From assembly GCA_903893795.1 (NCBI GenBank), contig CAITNO010000123.1:62001-126000 (forward strand): DNA of 64,000 bases. Reading direction: 5' to 3'. The first letter of the stretch is position 1. The number at the start of each line of letters is the position of its first letter. The notes beneath the pieces were generated by a model, which was given only the letters and a program-made list of their open reading frames with translations, made no database searches and was not told the DNA's origin. The position numbers and the translations under genes are program-made. Origin of the DNA: Candidatus Hydrogenedentota bacterium (lineage in GTDB: Bacteria; Hydrogenedentota; Hydrogenedentia; Hydrogenedentales; CAITNO01). Shown here piece by piece: positions 17,591-25,583 of the stretch.

Positions 17591-18049
17591 CAAGGAGGGT
17601 CGGGAACGAATTCCTAATGACGCCAGCCTGCAGGCGATCGTCACCCTGTTGAATTACTAGCAATACACGTGCCAAAAACTGAAACGCCGTAACGGCAGGG
17701 AATCTCCGGCATTCTGGCAAACAGCAACCTACCGATAGGAAGGGTAGGCAACAAAGCGACCACTTGGGGTGGATAGTCTGTATTCGGGCAGCGCGAGGCG
17801 GTGTTCAACCAGAAGGCGCTCCGACCACAAAACCGGCCCGAAGGCGTCCTCATGGTGCGGACGCCCCATCTGTTCAGGCAACAAATTCGGGAAACTCGGA
17901 ATCACGAACTGCCGGGGATGCTATAATGGGTGGCAATGGGAAGTGCATGATCCGGACGGTCCAGATGAAGGAAGACGTTATCCCGGCGTGGTCTCCGGGA
18001 AGCGTGTCCAGACCGTTTAAGATCCTGCGTCTTCCGCGAAAGGATGCCT
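17591..18049. other. Divergent intergenic region, no gene seen
   Basis: About 460 bp separate the efflux promoter from the methyltransferase. I find no open frame with gene-like composition. A short inverted repeat, CCTACC...GGTAGG, lies near 17728-17748. The plus-strand gene at 18050 must be expressed from a promoter here, but I see no clear boxes. Confidence 0.4.
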
Positions 18050-18667
18050 GTGGGACTCTACTCACAAATCATATTTCCACGAATCATAGACTGGCGCATG
18101 TCGGCCGAGGACATGACCAAGATACGCCGGGAACTCCTCGCCGGGGTGTCGGGCAGGGTCTTTGAACTGGGTTTTGGCACGGGATTGAACCTCCCCCACT
18201 ACTCCACCGAAGTCACGAGTCTAGTCACAGCAGACCCTAATCCCGGTATGATGAAAAGCGCCCAACAGCGCATTGCCGCTTCGCCCATCGAGGTGGACTG
18301 CCGCGTGCTCAGTGCCGAAGCGCTGCCCTTTGAGGATGCCTCCTTCGATGCAGTGGTGTGCACCTGGACCCTGTGCAGTATCCCCGACGCGGAACGGGCC
18401 CTCGCCCAGTGCCATCGCGTGCTCCGTCCCGGTGGCAGGTTCTACTTTGTGGAGCACGGCCTTGCGGATGACCCGAAGGTGCAGCGTTTCCAGGCCCGGC
18501 TCAACCCCTTGTGGCGCATACTGGCCGACGGCTGCAACCTCAACCGCAACATCCGGGAACTGATCCAGGACAGCCATTTCCGTTTCGAGACGCTCGAGAA
18601 TTACTACCTGTCCGGCTCGTCCAAGTTTTCGGCCTATATGTACCAAGGGGTGGCGGTCAAAGGCTGA
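18050..18667 (+). CDS. Class I SAM-dependent methyltransferase (UbiE/phospholipid-methylase-like)
   Basis: About 205 residues. I prefer GTG 18050 because the protein then starts V-GLYSQIIFPRIIDW, matching the usual 'MGLYS..iFPr..dw' start of this family, with GAAAGGA five bases upstream. ATG 18044, six bases earlier, is the alternative. SAM-binding motif I is VFELGFGTGLNLPHY. Asp of motif II is in VTADPNPGM, motif III is FDAVVCTWTLCSI, and post-motif sequence VLRPGGRFYFVEHG completes the fold. Substrate is not evident; relatives act on lipids, quinones or small molecules. It is followed by a terminator, so it is likely monocistronic. Confidence 0.85.
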   Translation: MGLYSQIIFPRIIDWRMSAEDMTKIRRELLAGVSGRVFELGFGTGLNLPHYSTEVTSLVTADPNPGMMKSAQQRIAASPIEVDCRVLSAEALPFEDASFDAVVCTWTLCSIPDAERALAQCHRVLRPGGRFYFVEHGLADDPKVQRFQARLNPLWRILADGCNLNRNIRELIQDSHFRFETLENYYLSGSSKFSAYMYQGVAVKG

Positions 18668-18699
18668 GGGTATCCCTTCAAACCGCGCAATTATAAAAA

Positions 18700-18732
18700 G
18701 ACCCTCCATTGCTGGAGGGTCAACTGTTTTCT
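18700..18732 (+). terminator. Terminator after the methyltransferase gene
   Basis: The perfect 8-bp stem GACCCTCC-ATTGCT-GGAGGGTC (18700-18721) is followed by AACTGTTTTCTG. The sequence before it (TTATAAAAA) would give a partial T-run in the opposite direction, so it may act bidirectionally for the small minus-strand gene at 18786-18893. Confidence 0.75.
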
Positions 18733-18785
18733 GCCACTCTGCGTGTCTGACCTGACGCGCAAAGACGGATTCGGAAAAGTCAGGC

Positions 18786-18893
18786 CTACATCCAACCGAA
18801 CATAAACTGGAACATGGCGCGCATCATTTCAGCCATGAACGAGAAAAAACCGCCTATCCCCGACATCATACCGTTGAAGAAACCGTTCATCAT
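18786..18893 (-). CDS. Putative 35-residue Met/Phe-rich membrane mini-protein
   Basis: A minus-strand frame runs from ATG 18893 to TAG 18786. It is preceded by AAAGGG eight bases upstream of the first ATG. The 35 residues contain ten methionines and eight phenylalanines, with only one acidic and one basic residue (AEMMRAMF). The start is MMNGFFNGMMSGIGGFF and the end FMFGWM. Such a composition suggests a membrane-inserted amphipathic helix with a methionine face. Methionine-rich segments bind Cu(I)/Ag(I), and the Cus-like operon lies 1.3 kb away, but the link is inference. The frame is short, so chance occurrence cannot be excluded; its residue bias, start signal and adjacent bidirectional hairpin support it. 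Confidence 0.5.
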   Translation of the reverse strand: MMNGFFNGMMSGIGGFFSFMAEMMRAMFQFMFGWM

Positions 18894-19118
18894 TGCGTTG
18901 ACCCTTTCGTGCATTTACTTCATGTGACCACTGTCCGGGAGGAAATCCACGAACATATTGGACTATACCACGTGTCGAACCAAAGCCCATCCGCATAACC
19001 CGCCCCACTGGCCGGCTGTTCCTCGGTCTAAACACGCAGGCTTGTCTGAATCCGCATGTCTCTCCACATCATTGCGAGCCTCAGACCGCCTTCAGCGATT
19101 CGCGGCAGAAAGGTGCCC

Positions 19119-19198
19119 GGGGACTGGCACCCCTTTCCGCCCAAGGCCACGGGACGGCAGCACTTTCGTGTATCGGAAACGGGTGCCTGTACCCGAGT
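19119..19198. repeat. ~80-bp repeat, inverted copy of 22073-22153
   Basis: It begins GGGGACTGGCACC and ends ATCGGAAACGGGTGCCTGTA plus CCCGAG. Read on the opposite strand it matches 22073-22153 along most of its length, with short indels in the middle. The two copies flank the IS element and the PHP gene in inverted orientation. Confidence 0.75.
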
Positions 19199-19290
19199 CA
19201 CCATACCCCCTGCGGATATTGCTGAAACCCCTGACTGATCCCGTGTTTTTGTAAGTGTTTGTGTTTGTTGATATTACAACTGCGTAATAG

Positions 19291-19318
19291 TTGACAATAC
19301 GCATTTTTTGTGTAAAGA
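19291..19318 (+). promoter_or_regulatory. Transposase promoter
   Basis: A perfect -35 TTGACA (19291-19296), 16-bp spacer and -10 TAAAGA (19313-19318) lie about 50 bp upstream of the transposase Shine-Dalgarno, inside the IS left end. Confidence 0.65.
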
Positions 19319-19370
19319 TGGGCTGAGCAGTCTTAACAATCAACGACAACCTCAACAGGAGGCCACCGAC

Positions 19371-20468
19371 ATGCTCAGCCCAGAGATGATTTTGACATGG
19401 CTTGAAACGAATGTAAAGGGGATGCGGCGCTCTCGGATGAAGACACTGGCGGCGATTGTGCCTGCGGCGGCGGAACTGTCCGGCGTGGGGGTGCTTCCGC
19501 TGGGGCGTGCCATGCGCACGCAGACCACGGCCAAGCACAACATCAAGCGCGTGAACGACTTTCTGGGCAACAGCCAGGTTGAGGGCCAGGCGATTGCCCA
19601 AGGGCTGTTTGAGGCGTTTGCGCCCGAGGAGGGTCCCGTGCTGGTGCTGGCCGACTGGACGGACGTTTCCAACGGCAAGATGCTTGTTTTTGCGCTGCCG
19701 TGCAACGGGCGCAGCATTCCATTCTTCGTCAAGGTGCTGCCCAAGCGCGTCGGCGAGGGGGAGATGGTTCAGGCGGAGAACGAGGCGCTGGCGACGCTTA
19801 AGGACGTATGCTGCGCGCGGCCCTGGGTGATCATCGTTGCCGACCGGGGGTTTGGCAATCAGCGCTGGCTGGGGGCGGCGGCATCCCACGGCTTTCACTT
19901 TGTCCAGCGCCTGTCCAGCGTGTTCCAGGTTGACGTGGAGCACCACATTGGCGGGGTCAAGGAGCTGAACCTGCGCCGGGGAAGCAAGGCCAGGGACTGG
20001 GGACGGGGAACCATGGGCACCGACGAGGCCATCAACGGCAGGCTTGTCACCGTTTACGACAGGAAGGCCAAGGAGCCGTGGTATCTGGTGACGGACATGG
20101 ACGATGTCACCGCCAAGGAGGTGGTGTCCATCTACCGCCGCAGATGGTGGATAGAGACACTGTTCCGGGACAAGAAGAACCGGGATTGGGGCATGGGCCT
20201 TGCGGCCGTGCATCTCAAGGACCACAGCCGCTATGAACGCCTGTTCTACATCGTGGCACTGGCATTCATCCTGCTGAGCGCCCACGGGGCCGCCGCCGAG
20301 GCCGAAGGCTACGACCGAACACTAAAGGCAAACACCTGCAAGATGCGCGTCATCAACCTGTTACGCATGGGGTATCTCTATATCAGGCAAAAGGGCCTGT
20401 GCATGGAATACGCCATGGAAGCGCTACGGCATCTCGTCACGTTGCAGGTGGCACCAAACTGGGGATAG
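19371..20468 (+). CDS. IS4-family DDE transposase
   Basis: This is 365 residues from ATG 19371, with AGGAGG eight bases upstream; a frame extension to 19308 is not needed. It has the three DDE blocks: DWTD near residue 94, VADRGFGNQRW near 159, and the Y-(2)-R-(3)-E-(6)-K signature in YRRRWWIETLFRDKK near 256. The N-terminal RTQTTAKHNIKRVNDFLGN resembles the DNA-binding region of other IS4 transposases. It is intact, with no frameshift. It cuts and pastes its own element by recognising the TIRs. Confidence 0.95.
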   Translation: MLSPEMILTWLETNVKGMRRSRMKTLAAIVPAAAELSGVGVLPLGRAMRTQTTAKHNIKRVNDFLGNSQVEGQAIAQGLFEAFAPEEGPVLVLADWTDVSNGKMLVFALPCNGRSIPFFVKVLPKRVGEGEMVQAENEALATLKDVCCARPWVIIVADRGFGNQRWLGAAASHGFHFVQRLSSVFQVDVEHHIGGVKELNLRRGSKARDWGRGTMGTDEAINGRLVTVYDRKAKEPWYLVTDMDDVTAKEVVSIYRRRWWIETLFRDKKNRDWGMGLAAVHLKDHSRYERLFYIVALAFILLSAHGAAAEAEGYDRTLKANTCKMRVINLLRMGYLYIRQKGLCMEYAMEALRHLVTLQVAPNWG

Positions 20469-20593
20469 GTCAGGCTGAAACCCGGCCTGATTTGGTTAGT
20501 CCAACCGAAGTATGCCAACATCATCAGGCGCACTGGTTTTGCATCCCTTCATCAATTCAATTGCCGCCCGGCGGCGTTCAGGAGTTGTGCTAC

Positions 20594-21961
20594 GTGGATA
20601 ACTATACTGACACCCCCCCACTCTGGCGCAGAATCATCAAATGGTTACTGGTGACCCTGGGGGTACTCGTTGTTATCCTGATGCTGGGCCTTTTAGTCCT
20701 CTTCCGGAACGCTCTTTACCACCGCTTTGTCACCTTTCCAAAGCAGGCGGCCGCATGGAAGGCCATCGCGTCCAAACCGGTGCCCATCCCCTATCAGACC
20801 GGCTGGAACGAGTACCGCGGCGTGAGCCACAGCCATTCTTTGCTCTCCCACGACTCCGAAGTGCCCTGGGAGCACATTCTGAAGACCATGCAGGAAACGG
20901 GCCGCCAGTTCATCTGCATGTCCGACCACTGCCAGGACGGCGGCAACGCCTATAACGCCCAGTGGCGGGGCGTTCATGACGGTGTGCTCTTCATTCCAGG
21001 CTTCGAAATGTCGCATAACCTCATGCCCTGGGGTCTGCCGCCGGACACGGTGCTGCAGTGCGGCGACAAGCAGGAAATCACCACACAGTTGGTGCATGAC
21101 AAGGGCGGGGTGAGTTTTGTGGTGCATCCCGAGGGGAAGAAGGACTTCAGCGATCCCAATCTCAACGGCATGGAAATTTACAACCTGCACGCCGATTTCA
21201 TGGACGAGTACGAAACCAAAGGGACGATGAAGCAGTTCATTTTGCGCTTTGCGCCCGATATCCTCATGAATCTTGGCGCCTATCCCGACCAGACCATCCG
21301 GCTCATGTTCGACCGCAATGTCAGGATGCTCAAGGTGTGGGACGACCTGAACGTCACCCGCAAAATGGTGGGCATCTGCGGCAATGACTGCCATCAGAAC
21401 ATCGGCGTCTACGGCGTCTGGCAGCCCGACGGTTCCATCAAGCTGCGCTCGCCCGCCAAAAAAGACATTCCGGTCCCCGCGTGGGTCCAGCCCCTGCTTC
21501 GCCTCGTTTCCAAGCCCTTTGTCCCGGGCGCCGAAGCCTTCCGGTTCCAACTGGACCCCTATGAGCGCAGCACCCGCTTTGTGGCCGACCACGTTCTGGC
21601 CAAGGAACTTTCCGAAGCGGCCGTGGTTGACGCACTGCGCGAGGGCCGGGTATTTGTCGCTTTTGACATGATTGCCAACAGCACCGGCTTTGTATGGATG
21701 GCCCGGGGCGGAGGCAAACAGGCCGTCATGGGCGAGAAAATCGCCCTCGGCCCCGACACCACCCTGCTCGCCGCGTCGCCCTTCGCCTGCCGTTTTACCG
21801 TGCTTCGGCACGGCATTCAGGTCTATCAGCAGGAAGGCTCCTCGCTGGAATGGAAGCCCACCGAAACCGGCAAATACCGTGTGGAGGCAGAGTTGAACAT
21901 CCTCGGCGAATGGGTCCCCTGGGTCTACGCCAACCCGTTGGAGGTGGTGGCTGCGGGGTGA
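20594..21961 (+). CDS. Membrane-anchored PHP-domain putative phosphoesterase
   Basis: This is 455 residues from GTG 20594, preceded by CAGGAG with nine-base spacing; earlier in-frame ATGs overlap the IS and target duplication and are unlikely. One membrane helix (about residues 15-37, WLLVTLGVLVVILMLGLLVL) anchors it. The PHP metal-site pattern is visible: GVSHSHSLLSHDS, MSDHCQDGGNAY, PGFEMS, VVHPEGKKD and CGNDCHQN. PHP proteins hydrolyse phosphoesters such as nucleotides or histidinol phosphate. The C-terminal 120 residues look like a beta-rich carbohydrate- or Ig-like domain (WKPTETGKYRVEAE), a common arrangement in exported PHP proteins. The insertion ends 110 bp upstream and may have altered its expression. 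Confidence 0.75.
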   Translation: MDNYTDTPPLWRRIIKWLLVTLGVLVVILMLGLLVLFRNALYHRFVTFPKQAAAWKAIASKPVPIPYQTGWNEYRGVSHSHSLLSHDSEVPWEHILKTMQETGRQFICMSDHCQDGGNAYNAQWRGVHDGVLFIPGFEMSHNLMPWGLPPDTVLQCGDKQEITTQLVHDKGGVSFVVHPEGKKDFSDPNLNGMEIYNLHADFMDEYETKGTMKQFILRFAPDILMNLGAYPDQTIRLMFDRNVRMLKVWDDLNVTRKMVGICGNDCHQNIGVYGVWQPDGSIKLRSPAKKDIPVPAWVQPLLRLVSKPFVPGAEAFRFQLDPYERSTRFVADHVLAKELSEAAVVDALREGRVFVAFDMIANSTGFVWMARGGGKQAVMGEKIALGPDTTLLAASPFACRFTVLRHGIQVYQQEGSSLEWKPTETGKYRVEAELNILGEWVPWVYANPLEVVAAG

Positions 21962-21976
21962 CTCGCTTCGCCGCAT

Positions 21977-22082
21977 GGGGACTGCCACCATTTTCAGCGA
22001 GTGATCCAATTCTGCGAAGCCACACCGATTACTGAAAATGGTGGCTGTACCCGCGTACCGAGGTCTTTGCAACTCGGGTACA
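21977..22082. repeat. 106-bp direct repeat, copy 1, with 13-bp inverted ends inside
   Basis: It begins GGGGACTGCCACC and ends in GGTACA. It is repeated 245 bp downstream with only a handful of substitutions. Within it CCACCATTTTCAG and CTGAAAATGGTGG form a perfect 13-bp inverted repeat separated by about 31 bases. Confidence 0.9.
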
Positions 22083-22153
22083 GGCACCCGTTTCCGATAG
22101 GGGTTGGTAACGGTTTTCCCTGGGCCATGGGCGGAAACGGGAGCCAGTCCCCC
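22073..22153. repeat. ~80-bp repeat, inverted copy of 19119-19198
   Basis: It begins CTCGGGTACAGGCACCCG and ends GCCAGTCCCCC. It overlaps the end of the 106-bp repeat. A perfect 16-bp inverted repeat (AGTCCCCCGGCGGCGC at 22146-22161; its complement at 22213-22228) joins it to the second 106-bp copy. Confidence 0.75.
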
Positions 22154-22221
22154 GGCGGCGCTGTCCGCCAAATCGGCGCTGTTGTTGGTCGTAGGCCGCG
22201 AAGAAAGCACGGGCGCCGCCG

Positions 22222-22327
22222 GGGGACTGCCACCATTTTCAGCGAGTGATCCAATTCTGCGAAGCCACACCGATTACTGAAAATGGTGGCTGTACCCGAG
22301 TACCGAGGTCTTTGCGACTCCGGTACA
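22222..22327. repeat. 106-bp direct repeat, copy 2
   Basis: This is the second copy of 21977-22082 in the same orientation, with the same internal 13-bp inverted repeat. The downstream stretch 22328-22555 holds another dispersed repeat (22355-22387) and the leader of the CheB-CheR gene. Confidence 0.9.
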
Positions 22328-22354
22328 TGCTCGCTGGTTTGCCGCAGGCGAACA

Positions 22355-22387
22355 GCCAAAGCGGTTTCGTTGCCGCCGCACTCCAAA
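22355..22387. repeat. 33-bp dispersed repeat, inverted copy at 52013-52045
   Basis: GCCAAAGCGGTTTCGTTGCC continuing GCCGCACTCCAAA matches the complement of 52013-52045 at all but two positions. Both copies are intergenic. Confidence 0.7.
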
Positions 22388-22555
22388 TATATCGTCAAAA
22401 AATATCTTGCATATTAGGGCTTGCAGGCGCACACTATTCCTGCCCAGGTATGGAAGCATCCTCGCGCGTGGCGCGATGGAGAGTTGCATCCCGAACTCCA
22501 AAGTGACTGGGAGTCGTTCAGGGGTCAAGGTCGACAACGCAGGAAAGCACCCCCC

Positions 22556-25500
22556 ATGAAACCAAGCAAAGGCAGGCCACGGGCGGCCAAAGCGCCCGCA
22601 ACGGCCGCACCTGTTGACCCGCCCGCGGTCGAGGAACAACCCCCTACCCCTTTTCCCGTGGTGGGCATTGGCGCTTCGGCCGGAGGTTTGGCGGCCTTTG
22701 AGGCTTTCTTCTCCCGCATGCCCGCCGACACCGATCCGGGCATGGCCTTTGTGCTGGTGCAGCATCTGGCTCCGGACCACAAGAGCATCCTCACCGAACT
22801 CATCCGCCGCTACACGCGCATGGAGGTGTTTGAAGTTCAGGACGGCATGGTCGTGCGCCCCAACTGCGCCTACATCATCCCGCCCAACCGTGACATGGCC
22901 TTTCTCAACGGCGCGCTGCAACTGTTGGAACCGGACGCGCCCCGGGGCCAGCGCCTGCCGATAGACTTCTTCTTCCGCTCTCTCGCCCAGGACCAGCACG
23001 AGCGGGCCATCTGCGTGGTGCTTTCAGGCACCGGCAGCGACGGCACGCTCGGCCTTCGCGCCATCAAGGCCGAGGGCGGCATGGTCATGGCGCAGACCCC
23101 CCAGACCACCGAGTACGACGGCATGCCCCGCAACGCCATCGCCACCGGCTTGGTGGATTACACGCTGGCCCCGTCCGAGATGCCGGCCCAAATCATGGCC
23201 TATGTGTCCCACGCATTCGGCGGTTCCGGCCGCCGCCTCAACACTGTTCCCCATGCCGACCAGGCACTGAAGAAAGTTTTCATCGTGCTGCGGGCCCAGA
23301 CGGGGCATGATTTTTCCCAGTACAAACCCAGCACCGTGCACCGGCGCATTGAACGGCGCATGGCGGTGCACCAGGTCGAATCCATGGACGCCTACGTCAG
23401 GCTGCTGCAGCAGACTCCGGCGGAGGCGGAGGCGCTCTTTCGCGACCTGCTCATCGGCGTGACCAACTTCTTCCGCGACCCGGAGGCCTTCAAGGTGCTC
23501 GAGGACCGGGTCATTCCCAGGCTTTTTGCGGGCAAAGCGGCGAATGACGTGATCCGCGTCTGGGTGCCGGGATGCTCCACCGGCGAGGAGGCCTATTCCC
23601 TGGCCATCCTGCTGGCCGAACGCCAGGAGGCCATGAAGCAGAGCTTCAAGGTGCTGGTGTTTGCGACCGACATTGACGCGGGGGCCCTGGCAACGGCCCG
23701 CGCGGGGCTCTTCCCGCCCGGCATTGCGGCAGACCTAACGCCGGAACGCCTGGCCCGTTTCTTCACAGCCACAGCCGAAGGGAACGGATACCGCATTCAC
23801 AAGAGCATCCGCGACATGCTGGTCTTTTCCGAGCAAAACGTGATTCGGGACCCGCCCTTCTCCAAACTCGGGCTGGTCAGTTGCCGCAACCTGATGATCT
23901 ACATGGGCTCGGAACTGCAGAAAAAGCTCCTGCGCCTTTTCCACTACGCCCTCTGTCCGGGCGGTCACCTTTTTCTGGGCAGTTCGGAGACGGTCGGCGA
24001 GTTCGGTGACCTGTTTGACACGGTGGACCGAAAGGAGAAGGTGTATCAGCGCAAAGAGGAGTTTCTTCCCACCCCGAGCGGCAGCGTCACGGCATTTCTG
24101 CCGCCCATGACGGCGGTGGAGGCAAGCTTTCCGCGGGTCGCCAAAGGCAAAGCTGCCCCCGGAAAACCGTGCTTGCGGGAATTGACCGAAAAGGCGCTGC
24201 TGGAGGAAGTCGCGCCGGCAGGGGCGCTCGTCAGCGGGAACGGAGACATCCTGTACATTTATGGTCGCACCGGCCGCTATCTGGAGCTGGCCGAGGGGGA
24301 GGCCGGCGTCAACAATATTCTGGCCACGGCCCGGGAAGGACTGCGCCGTGAACTGACCACGGCGCTCCACAAGGCCTCGAGGACGGGAGAAACCATTCGT
24401 CATAGGGGACTGCATATTTCAACAAACGGAGGCTCCGCCCCCGTCAACCTGACGGTCCGTCCCGTGAGCCAGGACAGTTTCAGCGCCCAGCCGACGCCCC
24501 TTTTTCTTGTCATTCTGGAGGAAGCGACGCCCTGGGAGGGCGAAAATGCCCCCGAGGCCGCCGGGGACAACCTGACCGGGGATGCCCACGCGCTTGTCAA
24601 GGCGCTCCAACTGGAACTGCGGACCAAGGAGGAATACCTCCAGTCCGCCAATGAGGAACTGGAGACTTCGAACGAGGAACTGCGATCCTCCAACGAGGAG
24701 ATGCAGTCGGTCAACGAAGAGATGCAGTCCACCAACGAAGAGTTGGAGACCTCGAGGGAAGAACTGCAGTCGGTCAACGAGGAACTGGCCACGGTCAATG
24801 CCGAACTGCAAACCAAGGTGGCCGACCTGTCGCGGGCCAACAGCGACATGAACAACCTGCTGGCAGGCACGGGGATTGCCACGGTGTTCGTGGACCATGA
24901 TTTGCAGCTCCTGCGCTTCACGCCCACGGCCAGGCAGATTATCAATCTTATTCCGGGCGACATCGGACGGCCCGTGGGCCACATCGTTGCCAATCTGTCG
25001 GGCTACGCGAGGTTGGTGCTGGACCTGCAGTCGGTGCTGGACACCCTGGTTCCGGTGGAGGTGGAGGTGAAGTCCACCGAAGGCAGGTGGTTCACGATGC
25101 GCATCCAGCCTTACCGCACGCTGGACAACGCGGTGGACGGTGCTGTAATCACCTTTGTGGACATCACCGAAATGGTGCGGACACGGGAGGCGCTTCACAA
25201 GGCCAATGACCTGCTGCGTCTCGCCGTGGTGGTTCGAGACGCGCACGACGCGATCACCGTGCAGGATTTGGAGGGCCGCATCATCGCCTGGAATCCGGGG
25301 GCGGTGAGGATGTACGGCTGGACCGAGGCCGAGGCACTGACCATGAACGTGCGCGACCGGATTCCGGAGGGGCTGCGGGAGGAGTCGCTGGCCCGGCTGC
25401 ACCAGCTTAGCCGGGCGGAGGTTCTTGAACCCCTTTGCACCCAGCGAATTACCAAAACAGGCGCCGTGGTGGAGGTTTCAATTATCTCCACCGCACTGGT

Positions 25501-25567
25501 AAACGGGGCCGGCCAGATCTATGCGGTTGCGACGACCGAACGGGCGGGAACACTGAATAACGGGTAA
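22556..25567 (+). CDS. CheB-CheR-PAS chemotaxis-type signalling fusion
   Basis: This is 1003 residues from ATG 22556 (AGGAAAG eight bases upstream). The CheB methylesterase domain covers about 34-215, with catalytic Ser in GIGASAGG (S41), His in VQHLAPDH (H70) and Asp in SGTGSDGT (about D161). The CheR methyltransferase domain covers about 235-500, with VTNFFRDPEAF, the SAM motif VPGCSTGEEAYSLA and FATDIDAGAL. A striking coiled coil at about 680-765 is built from EELETSNEEL/EEMQSVNEEM repeats. Two PAS domains follow (about 770-880 and 890-1000). No receiver domain precedes CheB and no kinase follows PAS. The gene 16 bp downstream supplies a hybrid kinase, so the two probably act together in a non-flagellar adaptation-like pathway; no chemoreceptor is visible here. 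Confidence 0.93.
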   Translation: MKPSKGRPRAAKAPATAAPVDPPAVEEQPPTPFPVVGIGASAGGLAAFEAFFSRMPADTDPGMAFVLVQHLAPDHKSILTELIRRYTRMEVFEVQDGMVVRPNCAYIIPPNRDMAFLNGALQLLEPDAPRGQRLPIDFFFRSLAQDQHERAICVVLSGTGSDGTLGLRAIKAEGGMVMAQTPQTTEYDGMPRNAIATGLVDYTLAPSEMPAQIMAYVSHAFGGSGRRLNTVPHADQALKKVFIVLRAQTGHDFSQYKPSTVHRRIERRMAVHQVESMDAYVRLLQQTPAEAEALFRDLLIGVTNFFRDPEAFKVLEDRVIPRLFAGKAANDVIRVWVPGCSTGEEAYSLAILLAERQEAMKQSFKVLVFATDIDAGALATARAGLFPPGIAADLTPERLARFFTATAEGNGYRIHKSIRDMLVFSEQNVIRDPPFSKLGLVSCRNLMIYMGSELQKKLLRLFHYALCPGGHLFLGSSETVGEFGDLFDTVDRKEKVYQRKEEFLPTPSGSVTAFLPPMTAVEASFPRVAKGKAAPGKPCLRELTEKALLEEVAPAGALVSGNGDILYIYGRTGRYLELAEGEAGVNNILATAREGLRRELTTALHKASRTGETIRHRGLHISTNGGSAPVNLTVRPVSQDSFSAQPTPLFLVILEEATPWEGENAPEAAGDNLTGDAHALVKALQLELRTKEEYLQSANEELETSNEELRSSNEEMQSVNEEMQSTNEELETSREELQSVNEELATVNAELQTKVADLSRANSDMNNLLAGTGIATVFVDHDLQLLRFTPTARQIINLIPGDIGRPVGHIVANLSGYARLVLDLQSVLDTLVPVEVEVKSTEGRWFTMRIQPYRTLDNAVDGAVITFVDITEMVRTREALHKANDLLRLAVVVRDAHDAITVQDLEGRIIAWNPGAVRMYGWTEAEALTMNVRDRIPEGLREESLARLHQLSRAEVLEPLCTQRITKTGAVVEVSIISTALVNGAGQIYAVATTERAGTLNNG

Positions 25568-25583
25568 ACAACGGGGGCATAGC

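Larger units (their letters stand above)
19231..20473 (+). mobile_element. Complete IS4-family insertion sequence with TIRs and 10-bp target duplication
   Basis: The element is 1243 bp. The left end CTGACTGATCCCGTGTTT and the complement of the right end CTGACCTATCCCCAGTTT match at 14 of 18 positions. The direct repeat GCTGAAACCC immediately flanks both ends (19221-19230 and 20474-20483), a 10-bp target-site duplication that fits the 9-12 bp made by IS4-family elements. The transposase stop codon lies five bases inside the right end. An intact gene, promoter and perfect duplication imply a recent, possibly active insertion. Confidence 0.9.

Noticed and set aside
20399-20593. Longer N-terminus for the PHP-domain protein
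   Set aside because: It would overlap the transposase gene end and the IS target duplication. GTG 20594 has a good ribosome site and places the membrane helix near the start.
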